A stretch of 64,000 nucleotides of DNA from Methylomusa anaerophila (GCF_003966895.1 NZ_AP018449.1:1546001-1610000), one strand, 5' to 3'; counted from the first letter of the stretch, positions 25,693-35,374 are shown. The notes: generated by a model from the sequence alone, not told the origin. A program made the numbers and translations.

Positions 25693-26694
25693 ATGGATGG
25701 ATACCTAATGACCGCAGAACAGTGCGGCCACTATTTCGAACGTCTAAAATCTGAATATTCCTTATTCGCGCCGGTGGTGCTAAAAGGTAAAGGCAGCTTT
25801 ACCGACACTGACTCGGTACGTTATCAGGAAGTTAGTACTGTAGAGGAAATTGAGTTTAGGCAAAAGTCTCATTTCTCGGCCAGAGAGGTATTGCTGCCCA
25901 TAACGCAAACGCTGTTTTACTTTACGGAAGATCACTGGCTGGAGCCAAAGACCGGGAATAAGAAGATACTTCTCTTTTTACGCAGCTGTGACATTCACGC
26001 CATCAAGCGACTGGACGAAATATACCTTAGAAATGGATCAGAAGACCCGTATTATAAGGCGGTACGGGAAAGAATCCGTTTTTGTCTCATTGAATGCACC
26101 GCCAGTTTTCCCAATTGCTTTTGCGTAAGCATGAATACCAATCAAACCACCGATTATGACCTTGTGCTGAGATCTGAAGGCGAATACGTATATGTGGGGG
26201 TAAATAATAAGGAGTTTGGCTGTTCTTCTGGCCAACCGGTTACATTTGAACCACAGTTTGTAACCTGTAACGAAACTGCCCTATCCGTGCCGGAAAGTCT
26301 CCCGGCTTCGGTTGCCGCTGCCGGAGTATGGCAAGAATATTCGGCGCGGTGCAGCGGCTGCGGTCGGTGCAGTTTTGTATGTCCGACCTGCACTTGTTTT
26401 TCCATGCAAGATATTTTCTACAAAGATAATGCCAACGCCGGGGAAAGAAGAAGGGTCTGGGCTTCCTGCATGGTAGACGGCTTTACCGATATGGCGGGCG
26501 GCCATTCTTGCCGGAAAAGCCAGGCGGATCGAATGCGCTTCAGGGTTATGCATAAGTTTCATGATTACAGGAAGCGGTTTGGCTATGACATGTGCGTCGG
26601 CTGCGGCCGCTGCGATGATATCTGCCCCGAATATATCTCCCTTGCCGGCTGTATAAACAAGCTCAATGCTTATATAGAGGAGGTGGGGAAATGA
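25693..26694 (+). CDS. asrA: Anaerobic sulfite reductase subunit A (4Fe-4S protein)
   Basis: The 333-residue protein starts at ATG 25693. It carries two ferredoxin-type cysteine clusters: CSGCGRCSFVCPTC (from about residue 220) and CVGCGRCDDICPEY (from about 301). Upstream are LRSCDIHAIKRLD and FCLIECTASFPNCFC segments typical of AsrA and hydrogenase beta-like subunits. AsrA passes electrons between AsrB and the sirohaem subunit AsrC during NADH-dependent reduction of sulfite to sulfide. The stop overlaps asrB by 4 bp (ATGA). The 25605-25692 gap shows no copy of the hcp operator. Confidence 0.95.
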   Translation: MDGYLMTAEQCGHYFERLKSEYSLFAPVVLKGKGSFTDTDSVRYQEVSTVEEIEFRQKSHFSAREVLLPITQTLFYFTEDHWLEPKTGNKKILLFLRSCDIHAIKRLDEIYLRNGSEDPYYKAVRERIRFCLIECTASFPNCFCVSMNTNQTTDYDLVLRSEGEYVYVGVNNKEFGCSSGQPVTFEPQFVTCNETALSVPESLPASVAAAGVWQEYSARCSGCGRCSFVCPTCTCFSMQDIFYKDNANAGERRRVWASCMVDGFTDMAGGHSCRKSQADRMRFRVMHKFHDYRKRFGYDMCVGCGRCDDICPEYISLAGCINKLNAYIEEVGK

Positions 26695-27485
26695 GCAACG
26701 TGTACATGCCGGTGAGGAGCCGGATCTGCAAAATCATCCCGCATACCGCGACAGACTATACCTTTGTCATGGAGTATGCCGGTGATGTCAAGCCCGGACA
26801 ATTTTTTGAAGTCTCCATCCCTAAATATGGCGAAGCTCCTATTTCCGTAAGCCATATCGGGGAAAATTTCGTGGGGCTGACAATACGCCGCGTGGGCGTT
26901 GTCACCAATACCATTCACAATATGAAGCCCGGAGATGCACTGTTTGTGCGGGGACCGTACGGCAATGGTTTTGATCTTGACTTATTTAGAGGACAGGAAA
27001 TAATCGTTGCCGCCGGCGGCACCGGGCTGGCGCCGGTAAAGGGACTTGTCGATTATTTTTCCCGGCATCTGTCGGAAGTTAAGTCGCTGACACTGCTGGC
27101 GGGGTTTAAGTCGCCCGGGGATATTTTGTTTAAAGAAGATTTAAAAAGTTGGCAGTCGGTGATTCCTGTTACCGTCACCGTCGACAGGTCGGACGATCCG
27201 GCATACCGGGGCCGGACCGGGCTTATTACCGGCTGTGTGAAAGACGTGAATATCAGCAATATTGCCGGGGTGCAGGTGATTGTGGTCGGACCGCCGCTGA
27301 TGATGAAGTTTACCGTGGACGAATTCCTGCGCCGGGGAGTTCGGGAAGAAAACATATGGGTGTCTTACGAGCGGAAGATGGGCTGCGGCGTAGGCAAATG
27401 CGGCCACTGCAAAATGGATGATACGTATATTTGCCTGGAAGGCCCGGTATTCAACTATGCCAAGGCCCAAAAGATGTTTGATTAG
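26691..27485 (+). CDS. asrB: Anaerobic sulfite reductase subunit B (FAD/NAD, 2Fe-2S)
   Basis: The 264-residue protein belongs to the PyrK/dihydroorotate-dehydrogenase electron-transfer family. It has an FAD-binding barrel (PGQFFEVSIPKYGEAPISVS), an NAD-binding Rossmann part (IIVAAGGTGLAPVKGLVDYF) and a C-terminal [2Fe-2S] cluster with cysteines in ERKMGCGVGKCGHCK and YICLEGPVF. It accepts electrons from NADH and feeds AsrA. It is coupled to asrA by a 4-bp overlap and lies 16 bp before asrC. The operon order A-B-C is the standard one. Confidence 0.95.
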   Translation: MSNVYMPVRSRICKIIPHTATDYTFVMEYAGDVKPGQFFEVSIPKYGEAPISVSHIGENFVGLTIRRVGVVTNTIHNMKPGDALFVRGPYGNGFDLDLFRGQEIIVAAGGTGLAPVKGLVDYFSRHLSEVKSLTLLAGFKSPGDILFKEDLKSWQSVIPVTVTVDRSDDPAYRGRTGLITGCVKDVNISNIAGVQVIVVGPPLMMKFTVDEFLRRGVREENIWVSYERKMGCGVGKCGHCKMDDTYICLEGPVFNYAKAQKMFD

Positions 27486-27501
27486 GAGGGAGCGTGGCAG
27501 T

Positions 27502-28476
27502 ATGAACATAATTGTCAAGGACATCAACAAGGACATCAATACCAAACAGCTAAAGAAGAATGCATTCCGGGTAACCAAGGAGCGGTACAAAACAGCGGCC
27601 AGAATCAGGGTACCGGGGGGACACCTTGACGCCCAATACCTGACAGTGATTAAAGATATAGCCGAAACCTTCGGCAATGGCACCGTGCATTTCACCACCC
27701 GGCAGGGTTTCGAAATTCCGGGTATTGATATGGATAAAATACCCGAGGTCAATGCCAGGCTGCAGCCGGTGATTGAAGGACTGGGAATCAACCAGGCAAG
27801 TCCCAACACCGGTTATCCGGCGGCAGGAACCAGAAATGTGGCCGCTTGTATCGGCAGCCGGGTGTGCCCCTTTGCCAATTACGATACCAGCGCTTTGGCC
27901 CAAAGAATCGAGCAGGCGGTGTTTCCCAACGATTATCATGTTAAAATTGCGCTGACCGGTTGTCCCAATGACTGCATCAAGTCCCGCATGCACGATTTCG
28001 GCATTATCGGCATGAATGAGCCGCAATATGACTCTTACCGCTGCATCGGCTGCCAAGCCTGTGTAACCAACTGCAAACAGCGGGCAGCCGGCGCCCTTAA
28101 GTTCGAAAACTTCAAAGTAACCAGAGATGACGAAAAATGCCTGGGGTGCGGCGAATGTGTCTTAAAGTGCCCTACCGGCGCCTGGACCAGAGACCGGAAA
28201 AAACTGTACCAACTTGTCATTATGGGCCGGACCGGCAAAAAAAATCCCCGCATCGCCCAGACGTTTATCAAATGGGTGGATGAGGAGAGTATCATCAAAA
28301 TATTGAAGAACACCTATGGTTATATTGACCGGTTTATTGACAGGGATGCCCCCGGCGGCAAGGAGCATGTAGGCTATATTGTCGACCGGACAGGTTATCA
28401 GGTATTTAGAGAATGGGTCCTGAAAGATGTGGTACTAAACCCCGAAGCCCAGGTGGCCCAGTCTGTAAACTGGTGA
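27502..28476 (+). CDS. asrC: Anaerobic sulfite reductase subunit C (sirohaem, ferredoxin domain)
   Basis: The start is ATG 27502 (GGAGGGAG upstream); the frame open from 27418 overlaps asrB in another phase. The 324-residue protein has the sulfite/nitrite reductase ferredoxin-like half domain, then the coupled sirohaem-[4Fe-4S] ligands (ACIGSRVCPFANYDT and LTGCPNDCIKSRMHDFG). A 2[4Fe-4S] ferredoxin insert follows (CIGCQACVTNCKQ and CLGCGECVLKCPTGAW). It catalyses six-electron reduction of sulfite to sulfide. Length and domain order match AsrC. It is the last gene of the operon. Confidence 0.96.
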   Translation: MNIIVKDINKDINTKQLKKNAFRVTKERYKTAARIRVPGGHLDAQYLTVIKDIAETFGNGTVHFTTRQGFEIPGIDMDKIPEVNARLQPVIEGLGINQASPNTGYPAAGTRNVAACIGSRVCPFANYDTSALAQRIEQAVFPNDYHVKIALTGCPNDCIKSRMHDFGIIGMNEPQYDSYRCIGCQACVTNCKQRAAGALKFENFKVTRDDEKCLGCGECVLKCPTGAWTRDRKKLYQLVIMGRTGKKNPRIAQTFIKWVDEESIIKILKNTYGYIDRFIDRDAPGGKEHVGYIVDRTGYQVFREWVLKDVVLNPEAQVAQSVNW

Positions 28477-28658
28477 ATATTCACGCTCCCCAGGCTATAG
28501 GGCGAACTCGGCCTGCACCGGCCTTTCACCGGTACATACATACTCTGATTTCAATAGTTCTTAAAAGCCATATCATGCTCTCCGATATTCCGCAAATAGA
28601 TTGTATCGGGCTTGACATACTGGAAGGTCGCACGGACAGCCATATTAACTGACGCTTC

Positions 28659-28718
28659 AAAAATATCCCCGGTCCCTTGAATTTTCTTAATTCGTAGCGA
28701 AGGGTGGCGGGGATTTTT
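28659..28718 (+). terminator. Probable terminator of asrABC
   Basis: AAAAATATCCCCG and CGGGGATTTTT form the outer stem around about 36 bases and are followed by T residues. The rest of the 28477-28817 gap has no gene I can support. Confidence 0.55.
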
Positions 28719-28817
28719 CAATATTTTCAGTATATCCGAATTTCGTACAAAAGGGAACAGTATTATATTATTATAATAGAAGAACTCTAGCCTCGGGACA
28801 ATAAACCTGTCCCTGTC

Positions 28818-29684
28818 CTATAGCTTGTGGCGGTCTTTTTGCATATTTATAGGTGAGATATGATTATACTTTTTGAACAAACGGCTAAAATAATTGCTAT
28901 CGTTAAATCCGACGATTTGAGCAACTTCGCCGACCTTCAAATGGTGGTGCTGCTCCAGTAATTTTTTAGCCTCACTGATACGTAAATGATTGATATACTC
29001 AATGGGGGGCATACCGATAATGCTTTTAAACAGACGACACAGATGGTAAGGACTCACATTGGCCAACGCGGCTAGTTTTTTAAGGGTAATTTTTTGTTGG
29101 TAATGTTCATCAATATATTCTAGTAGTGGACGGAGTTGAGGATGTTGTCTGTTTTTTACTTCATCAGTGACAAGAACTGTATGTCGCCGCATTAGTGAAA
29201 CGAGAATACGGTAGACTTCAGCCTTAATCACCAGTTCATAGCCAAGTTTTTTCTGTTCATATTCCGCAATTAAGTTTGTGACCTGATGAACAAGATCTTC
29301 GTCATTTTCGATCTTATTCTGGAAACAAATATGATTTTCTAACAGAGGGGCAATGTACTTCGTCTGACAAACGTCTTCTTTATAGCTTAGCAGGAAGACA
29401 AGGTCAATGATAATATAGGATTCGATAAGATGGCTGCAACAGTTTTCTACATAATGGATGTCGTTGGGATTGATAATGACTAAGTCTCCTGCATTAACAG
29501 GGATTGGTTGAGAGTTGCAGTGAATAAGAGCTGTTCCCTTTTCTATATAGAAAATCATAAATTCTTTATGCCAATGCTTTTTTAAAATGGGTCCATGTTC
29601 ATGATATTCTCTGCGTCTTATTATTATTGGAAAGTCACTTTTTATATTCTGATCAATCATTTGGCCGCTGTCCGTGATAATCAT
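28818..29684 (-). CDS. AraC-family transcriptional regulator with cupin sensor domain
   Basis: The 288-residue protein starts at ATG 29684 (AGGGGAAAG upstream). Its N-terminal cupin-like domain shows HGPILKKHWHKEFMIFYIEKG and VNAGDLVIINPNDIHYVEN. The C-terminal double helix-turn-helix shows ITLKKLAALANVSPYHLCRLFK and VGEVAQIVGFNDSNYFSRLFKKY. The domain order is that of sugar- or metabolite-responsive AraC regulators. It is divergent from an MFS exporter gene with a 221-bp AT-rich spacer, so that transporter is the likely target. Confidence 0.92.
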   Translation of the reverse strand: MIITDSGQMIDQNIKSDFPIIIRRREYHEHGPILKKHWHKEFMIFYIEKGTALIHCNSQPIPVNAGDLVIINPNDIHYVENCCSHLIESYIIIDLVFLLSYKEDVCQTKYIAPLLENHICFQNKIENDEDLVHQVTNLIAEYEQKKLGYELVIKAEVYRILVSLMRRHTVLVTDEVKNRQHPQLRPLLEYIDEHYQQKITLKKLAALANVSPYHLCRLFKSIIGMPPIEYINHLRISEAKKLLEQHHHLKVGEVAQIVGFNDSNYFSRLFKKYNHISPINMQKDRHKL

Positions 29685-29731
29685 TATACTTTCCCCTTTT
29701 ATTGCAAAATGTCAATATTGTGCTAAATCTA

Positions 29732-29809
29732 ATCAATATTATTTATGGAATAATTCGGATTATATATTTATAATGAGTATAGCATAAATATTTATGAAAT
29801 CAATATTAT
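29732..29809. promoter_or_regulatory. Candidate AraC binding region (direct repeat) between araC-like gene and MFS gene
   Basis: The 11-mer ATCAATATTAT occurs at 29732-29742 and again at 29799-29809, 67 bp apart centre to centre, in the same orientation. A related TCAATATTGT is near 29712. AraC proteins bind direct repeats, so this is a reasonable operator pair, but the region is AT-rich and chance repeats are possible. Confidence 0.4.
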
Positions 29810-29905
29810 CCTAATATAAATGATACAAATGCTGTTAAATCAATAAAATGAAATGAATCTCATAAAAAGAAACAAAATTTATAAATTATAAAGGATGGCT
29901 GTGAT

Positions 29906-31111
29906 TTGAATCAAAAATATGTTTATTTATTGGCATTAGCCCATTTGTCCTGTGATATTACCAGTGGGGCCTTACCAGCTATCTTACCTTTTTTTGTTTC
30001 CCAATATGGGATGGATTATAGTTCGGTGGCGGGACTAATATTTGCTTCCTGCTTTTTATCGTCAATCGTTCAACCTGCGTTTGGCTGGCTGGCAGACCGG
30101 AAACCGCAAACATGGTATATGTCATTAGGGGTCTTGCTATCGGGAGTAGCCATGGGAATGGCAGGACTATTCAGGAATTACTGGATTATTTTTACAATGA
30201 TAACGCTTAGTGGCATCGGCAATGCAATTTTTCATCCGGAAGCGGCGCGGATGGTTAACGAAATTTCTGGTAATAAAAGAGCTACAGCATTAAGTATCTT
30301 CTCAGTTGGAGGTAATGCCGGTTTTGCTGTTGGCCCGATGATTGCCGTTGCTTCTATTACGATGTTTAGCATGAAAGGTACAGCGGTATTGTGTTTTGTG
30401 GGATTTATAATGGCAATAATTTTAATGATTCTTGTTCCGAAAATGAAAGCAAAAATTGCCCAGGCAACCGTTTCAGGAAATATTGCGGTTGAAAAATCAA
30501 CCGAGCAAGAAAAAAATGGCGAGAACGATTGGAAAGCATTCGCGTATCTGACTTTATTGATTGTGTGTAGTTCCATTGTTTTCGCCGGGTTAAGGAGTTT
30601 TATTCCCCTTTATTGGGTAGATGTTTTGGGGTTTTCAGAGGCAGCGGCCGGCTCGGCATTAACGTTGCTCTTTACCCTCGGGGTAGTGACCACATTTATT
30701 GGCGGATTGATGGCAGACAGGTTCGGCTATTTAAAAGTTGTTCGGATGAGTTATATACTTTTGGCACCAATGATTGCACTTCTATCGCAGACGACAGATG
30801 CGGTAACGGGATATTTACTAATGGTGCCGATCGGGTTTGCCATGTTTTCACCATTTAGCTCGGTCGTTGTTTTGGGTCAAAGTTATTTAGCCCGCAGTAT
30901 TGGCTTTGCTTCCGGTGTCACGCTGGGGCTTTCATTTAGCGTTGGCGGCCTGGTTATTCCACTGATTGGCTGGTTTGCTGATCATAATGGATTGACGGCT
31001 ACAATGGAACTTCTGACAATGATTGCAGTCCTTGCCGCCCTATTTTCCTTCTTTTTGCCAGATCCAAAAAGACGCGAAATAGAAGATAAGGCCTTGCAAC
31101 CGCACGGATAG
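29906..31111 (+). CDS. MFS transporter, fosmidomycin-resistance (Fsr)-like
   Basis: The start is TTG 29906 with AAAGGATGG upstream. The 401-residue protein has 12 predicted transmembrane segments and opens with LALAHLSCDITSGALPAILPFF, a pattern typical of Fsr-type MFS proteins. An MFS loop 2-3 motif follows (FGWLADRKPQTWYM), with a second one after helix 8 (GGLMADRFGYLKVV). A charged cytoplasmic loop of about 30 residues separates the halves. Drug or metabolite export is likely, substrate unknown. A second Fsr-like gene is at 48827-50038. Confidence 0.88.
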   Translation: MNQKYVYLLALAHLSCDITSGALPAILPFFVSQYGMDYSSVAGLIFASCFLSSIVQPAFGWLADRKPQTWYMSLGVLLSGVAMGMAGLFRNYWIIFTMITLSGIGNAIFHPEAARMVNEISGNKRATALSIFSVGGNAGFAVGPMIAVASITMFSMKGTAVLCFVGFIMAIILMILVPKMKAKIAQATVSGNIAVEKSTEQEKNGENDWKAFAYLTLLIVCSSIVFAGLRSFIPLYWVDVLGFSEAAAGSALTLLFTLGVVTTFIGGLMADRFGYLKVVRMSYILLAPMIALLSQTTDAVTGYLLMVPIGFAMFSPFSSVVVLGQSYLARSIGFASGVTLGLSFSVGGLVIPLIGWFADHNGLTATMELLTMIAVLAALFSFFLPDPKRREIEDKALQPHG

Positions 31112-31142
31112 CGCGGTTGCGGAACTTATCTTTACACTTCCT

Positions 31143-31180
31143 AAAGACCGCTTCGGTTTCAAAACTGAAGCGGTCTTTTT
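31143..31180 (+). terminator. Rho-independent terminator (repeat copy 1)
   Basis: AAAGACCGCTTCGGTTT pairs with AACTGAAGCGGTCTTT and is followed by TTTTT. The hairpin and the following 20 bases (TTCTCACAGTGTTCTCACA) recur at 41557-41614 with compensatory changes. Confidence 0.85.
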
Positions 31181-31391
31181 CCTTCTCACAGTGTTCTCAC
31201 AAAATCCCACAGGAACATGCGGCGTTGTAGATTTAGATAATATTATATCGAAAAAAGGATTTTAATGTATATTGTTGAATACTATAATTCTGGAATCCGT
31301 GATACGCTACTCTCTGGCGCAAAATATTAAGCTGCTTCACCAGATGATTGGTTTGTCGTTATGAAAATTCAAAAACCGGAGGGAAAGACAC

Positions 31392-33116
31392 ATGAAACTT
31401 AGTGTTAGCAAAAAAATAATCTTGGGATTTTTTGTAAATTTATTGCTGATTGGCCTTATCGCAGGAGGCGCCTTCTGGGAACTCAGCGCTCTCGCAAGAA
31501 ATGTTGGAGCCATTGGCCAGGATTACGAGCGTAGCAGTCTGGCCGTTAATTCGGATCGTCACTTTAAAGGGGCAGTTGCTGCCATTCGAGGTTACATTGC
31601 TTATGGCGAAGAGAAATTCCTTAGGCAAGTCGAGGAAAATCTTGAAAAAGCCTTGGAAGAACAAAACAGATTACTTGCCCTAGCAAGGCCAGAGGAAAAG
31701 GCTGAGGTGCAAAAACTAATCGATGCAACTACCAAGTACAAGGCTGGCTTAATAGACGAGCTATCGCCGGTTATAAATGCCTATTTCCGTGAGACCGCAG
31801 CCGGCAATCAGGAATTGGCCCGCCAACACAAAGATAAGATGGGGACGATTGCGACCGGCCTAGTGCCTTTTACTGAACAGATTTCTAAAATAACTGATGA
31901 CCTATCAGAAAATAATGGTCAAGTCCTTTCTAAGGGAGTCACCGCGACTATTGGCGGTGCTCAAGATGCCATCACCATCGCGGCGGTATTGAGCGTATTA
32001 TCGTTTATTATCGGCATTGCTTTAGCTATAATCATTCCACGGGCCATTCGCAGGCCAATAACAGCGATGCTTGCCGGGACTCAGAAGTTTGCTGCTGGCG
32101 ATTGGCGTGATCAAATAAATGTATCGTCTAACGATGAACTGGGACAGCTAGCAACCGCTCTCAACACCATGCGTGATGGCATGTACGCAATTATCCGCGA
32201 CATTCTAAAATCATCTGAACAGGTTGCTTCATCAAGTGAGGAGCTGACCGCCAGCTCGGAGCAGTCGGCCCAGGCGGCCAATCAGATCGCCTCATCAATT
32301 AACGGCGTGGCTAGCGGCGCTAACGAACAACTGGCGGCGGCCAACGATACTGCCGCCGTGGTGGAACAAATGTCGGCCAGCATCCAGCAGGTCGCCGCAA
32401 ATGCCAACCAGGTGGCAGACCAGTCGGTTCAGGCTGCCGAAAAAGCCAAAGAGGGCGGAAAAGCCGTGGACAAGGCCATAAATCAGATGGGGCATATCGA
32501 GGACACGGTAAACACTTCCGCCAAGGTAGTAGCCAAGCTGGGCGAGCGTTCCCAAGAGATCGGCCAAATCGTGGACACCATTGCCGGCATCGCCGGCCAG
32601 ACCAATCTACTGGCCCTCAACGCGGCCATCGAAGCCGCCCGGGCGGGCGAACAAGGCCGCGGTTTCGCCGTCGTCGCCGAAGAGGTGCGGCAGCTTGCCG
32701 AACAGTCCCAGGAGGCCGCCAAGAAGATCGCCGAACTGATCGGGGAAATCCAGGGGGATACCGATAAAGCCGTTGTAGCCATGGACGAGGGGACGCGGGA
32801 GGTCAAGACGGGGGCTGAGGTGGTCAACGCAGCCGGGACTGCTTTCCGGGAAATTGCCGAACTGGTGACCCAGGTGTCGGGTCAGGTAAAAGAAATTTCG
32901 GCGGCAATCCAGCAGATGGCGAGCGGCAGCCAACAGATCGTAGATTCGGTTAAGAAGATCGACGAACTCAGCAAGTCATCCGCGGGTGAGACGCAGAATG
33001 TTTCGGCGGCCACCGAGGAGCAGCTTGCTTCCATGGAAGAAATCGCAACATCCAGCGAAGCTTTGGCAAAACTTGCTCAGGAACTTCAGGCGGCAGTAGC
33101 CAGATTCCGCTTATAG
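31392..33116 (+). CDS. Methyl-accepting chemotaxis protein (four-helix-bundle sensor)
   Basis: The 574-residue protein has an N-terminal transmembrane helix (residues 8-30), a periplasmic four-helix-bundle sensor of about 155 residues, and a second transmembrane helix near 196-215. A HAMP domain ([18 protein letters not shown]) and a long cytoplasmic signalling coiled coil follow. The highly conserved hairpin tip reads [20 protein letters not shown] followed by [19 protein letters not shown]. It signals through CheA/CheW to the flagellar motor. No cache domain is visible. The signalling-domain codons are more GC-rich than the sensor codons. Confidence 0.95.
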   Translation: MKLSVSKKIILGFFVNLLLIGLIAGGAFWELSALARNVGAIGQDYERSSLAVNSDRHFKGAVAAIRGYIAYGEEKFLRQVEENLEKALEEQNRLLALARPEEKAEVQKLIDATTKYKAGLIDELSPVINAYFRETAAGNQELARQHKDKMGTIATGLVPFTEQISKITDDLSENNGQVLSKGVTATIGGAQDAITIAAVLSVLSFIIGIALAIIIPRAIRRPITAMLAGTQKFAAGDWRDQINVSSNDELGQLATALNTMRDGMYAIIRDILKSSEQVASSSEELTASSEQSAQAANQIASSINGVASGANEQLAAANDTAAVVEQMSASIQQVAANANQVADQSVQAAEKAKEGGKAVDKAINQMGHIEDTVNTSAKVVAKLGERSQEIGQIVDTIAGIAGQTNLLALNAAIEAARAGEQGRGFAVVAEEVRQLAEQSQEAAKKIAELIGEIQGDTDKAVVAMDEGTREVKTGAEVVNAAGTAFREIAELVTQVSGQVKEISAAIQQMASGSQQIVDSVKKIDELSKSSAGETQNVSAATEEQLASMEEIATSSEALAKLAQELQAAVARFRL

Positions 33117-33262
33117 CAAGACAGGCGAAAAATATGGCAGAAGAACAATTGGTTTTGTTTAGCCCCGGCAACGCGGAATAAGCAATCTCAATTTACCCAG
33201 TCAAAGAAATCCTCCAGGGAGGGGCATAGGCACAGAAGGTATATTGTTGACCGGACAGGCTA

Positions 33263-33315
33263 TTGACAGACAGACTTAGTTAGTGTAGAGTTGAATATAG
33301 AGTGAACGTTCACTC
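33263..33315 (+). promoter_or_regulatory. tetR promoter with TetR operator at the start site
   Basis: TTGACA (33263-33268), 17 bp, TAGAGT (33286-33291), then GAGTGAACGTTCACTC (33300-33315), a perfect 16-bp palindrome over the predicted transcription start. It is placed for autorepression by the TetR protein 41 bp downstream. Confidence 0.75.
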
Positions 33316-33356
33316 CTGCTTCGTTATGTTTTTAATTTTTTATTTCGGAGACGATT

Positions 33357-33926
33357 ATGCCGGAAAAAATACTGGATAAAAAAGCGGCAGTGCTGCGGGC
33401 AACCCTTGAGTTGATAGCCGAGCAGGGATTTCACGGAACTCCTATGTCGCAAATCGCTCAGAGAGCAAATATCGGCGTAGGAACCATTTACCGTTATTTC
33501 GCCAGCAAAGAGGATTTAATCAACGCGTTGTATCTTGAGGTTAAGACCTGCCTTGTCCGGCATATTGTGCGAAATTATTCGGAGACGATGCCGGCGCGGG
33601 AAGGTTTCTTAGTGATTGTCCACAATATCATCGAATACTTTCGGGAGAATCCCGCCGATTTGCTTTTTATCGAGCAATATGCCAACTCCCCGTTGATTAC
33701 CGCCGCCAACCGCGAGGAAGGCATGCGGATTTATGGGCCCGTCTGGAACCTGTTTAAGCGGGCGCAGGCGGAGAGTCTGCTGAAAGACTTGCCGCTTGAC
33801 ATGATAAGCAGTATGACGTACGGCGCCGCTGTTTCTATCGTTAAACTCTATTTCTTCGGAGCAGCACCGGATAAACGGACCCTTGACGCGGCGGTAGAAG
33901 CAATATGGGATGCAATTAGACGCTGA
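33357..33926 (+). CDS. TetR/AcrR-family transcriptional regulator
   Basis: The 189-residue protein starts at ATG 33357 (GGAGACGATT upstream). Its N-terminal helix-turn-helix (ELIAEQGFHGTPMSQIAQRA then NIGVGTIYRYFASKEDLINALY, about residues 16-60) is typical, and the C-terminal ligand domain is variable. A perfect palindrome lies at its promoter, and a related palindrome core is embedded in the 50-bp palindrome downstream, in front of an aldo/keto reductase. The reductase is therefore a likely second target. Confidence 0.93.
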   Translation: MPEKILDKKAAVLRATLELIAEQGFHGTPMSQIAQRANIGVGTIYRYFASKEDLINALYLEVKTCLVRHIVRNYSETMPAREGFLVIVHNIIEYFRENPADLLFIEQYANSPLITAANREEGMRIYGPVWNLFKRAQAESLLKDLPLDMISSMTYGAAVSIVKLYFFGAAPDKRTLDAAVEAIWDAIRR

Positions 33927-33962
33927 TCGTGATGCGGATAGGAAAGCGATGGCCATTCAACA

Positions 33963-34012
33963 TTTTATTTCATATAACGGAATGAATATTCATTCCGTTA
34001 TATGAAATAAAA
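33963..34012. repeat. 50-bp perfect palindrome between tetR and aldo/keto reductase
   Basis: Both 25-base arms pair without a mismatch and with no loop; the centre is GAAT|ATTC at 33987/33988. The outer ends are TTTTATTT and AAATAAAA, so it could act as a bidirectional terminator. The inner GGAATGAATATTCATTCC resembles the TetR operator at 33300-33315 (pattern TGAAYRTTCA), so it may also be an operator. Confidence 0.8.
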
Positions 34013-34089
34013 GTATTAAGATAGTTAAATAATAAAAATATTTAAACCAGCTTAGTGAACAAAAAATACACGGAAAAGGCGGGATAATC

Positions 34090-35238
34090 TTGTTGTACAG
34101 AAAATATGGAAAAACAAACGAAATGGTTTCTGTTTTGGGGTTTGGCTGTATGAGACTGCCGATTATCGGCAGTGACCCAACCAACATTGATGAGGGTAAA
34201 GCGATACCTATGATTCGTGATGCCATTGATGCGGGCGTAAATTATGTGGACACCGCTTATCCTTATCACGGTACCGGCTTCACCCAAGGCGGGGCAAGCG
34301 AGCCATTTGTCGCCAAAGCCTTAAAGGACGGCTACCGGGAGCGGGTCAAGCTGGCGACAAAGCTTCCCAGCTGGCTGATCAAAACCCGGGCCGATATGGA
34401 CAAGTACCTGAATGAACAACTGGAGCGCCTGGAGACGGAAGTGATAGACTTCTATTTGGTACATGCCTTGAATAAAGGGGTTTGGCCCATATTAAAGGAA
34501 GCCGGCATTAACGAATTTCTGGCGCAAGCGATCCAAGACGGGAGAATCAGATATGCCGGCTTTTCTTTTCACGATCAACTTGGGCTATTCAAGGAAATTG
34601 TGGATTGCTATGATTGGTCGTTCTGCCAAATTCAGTATAATTATTTGGACGAAGATTTTCAGGCGGGAACAGAAGGCCTGGAGTACGCGGCCCAAAGAGG
34701 GTTGGGCATTGCCATCATGGAACCGCTGCGGGGCGGCAATCTTGTCAGGCTGCCAACGGGGGCAAGGGCTATTATGGAGCAGGCCGGAGTGAAAAGAACA
34801 CCGGCGGAATTGGCTCTCCGCTGGGTATGGAATCACCCGGAAGTATCCGTCGTGTTGAGCGGCATGACGGAAATGGATCAGGTTAGCGAGAATATACGCG
34901 TGGCCCAAGAAGCCGAGGCGAATTCATTAACGGCCAAAGAAACGGCTGTTATTGAAGAAATTAAGAAGTTTTTTAAAGAAAGAATAAAGGTTAATTGTAC
35001 CGCTTGTTCGTACTGTATGCCTTGTCCTAGCGGGCTTAACATTCCTACATGCTTTGCCGCCTATAATGACTATTGGATCTTTGACGGTACCCCCGAGGCC
35101 AAGCAGAGGTATGAGATTTCGTCGAGGATTGCCGCCCCCGCGTCCAAGTGTGTAGAGTGCGGCGAGTGCGAAAGTCATTGCCCGCAAGCTATTGCCATTC
35201 GGGAAGAACTGAAGCACGTTAAAGAGTTGTTTGAGTAA
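34090..35238 (+). CDS. Aldo/keto reductase with C-terminal 4Fe-4S ferredoxin domain
   Basis: The start is TTG 34090 or TTG 34093; the ribosome site is weak. The 382-residue protein has an AKR barrel with catalytic D54 and Y59 (VDTAYPYHG), Lys in KLATKLPSW and His in FYLVHALNKG. A C-terminal ferredoxin-like domain with CTACSYCMPCP and CVECGECESHCP follows. Fe-S aldo/keto reductases of this type are common in anaerobes, and their substrates are mostly unknown. TetR control is suggested by the palindrome upstream. Confidence 0.92.
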   Translation: MLYRKYGKTNEMVSVLGFGCMRLPIIGSDPTNIDEGKAIPMIRDAIDAGVNYVDTAYPYHGTGFTQGGASEPFVAKALKDGYRERVKLATKLPSWLIKTRADMDKYLNEQLERLETEVIDFYLVHALNKGVWPILKEAGINEFLAQAIQDGRIRYAGFSFHDQLGLFKEIVDCYDWSFCQIQYNYLDEDFQAGTEGLEYAAQRGLGIAIMEPLRGGNLVRLPTGARAIMEQAGVKRTPAELALRWVWNHPEVSVVLSGMTEMDQVSENIRVAQEAEANSLTAKETAVIEEIKKFFKERIKVNCTACSYCMPCPSGLNIPTCFAAYNDYWIFDGTPEAKQRYEISSRIAAPASKCVECGECESHCPQAIAIREELKHVKELFE

Positions 35239-35248
35239 ATAATGGAAG

Positions 35249-35284
35249 ACCTGGCCTTAGTCAAATCCCTGACTAAGGCCAGGT
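35249..35284. terminator. Hairpin terminator after aldo/keto reductase
   Basis: ACCTGGCCTTAGTCA (35249-35263) pairs perfectly with TGACTAAGGCCAGGT (35270-35284) across a 6-base loop. The following ACTTTC is only weakly T-rich. Confidence 0.65.
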
Positions 35285-35374
35285 ACTTTCTAGGACTCAG
35301 AAGACCGTTCGAAACCATGAAAAAGTCAATATAAGGAGTTGTAGGGTTTTGATGGAATAATAAAAGAGAATATA

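Noticed and set aside
27141..27809. 222-codon open frame on the minus strand across asrB/asrC
   Set aside because: It is antisense to two well-supported sulfite reductase genes.
28413..28652. 79-codon ORF after asrC
   Set aside because: It overlaps asrC, has no ribosome site, and only its last 25 codons look protein-like, without similarity I can name.
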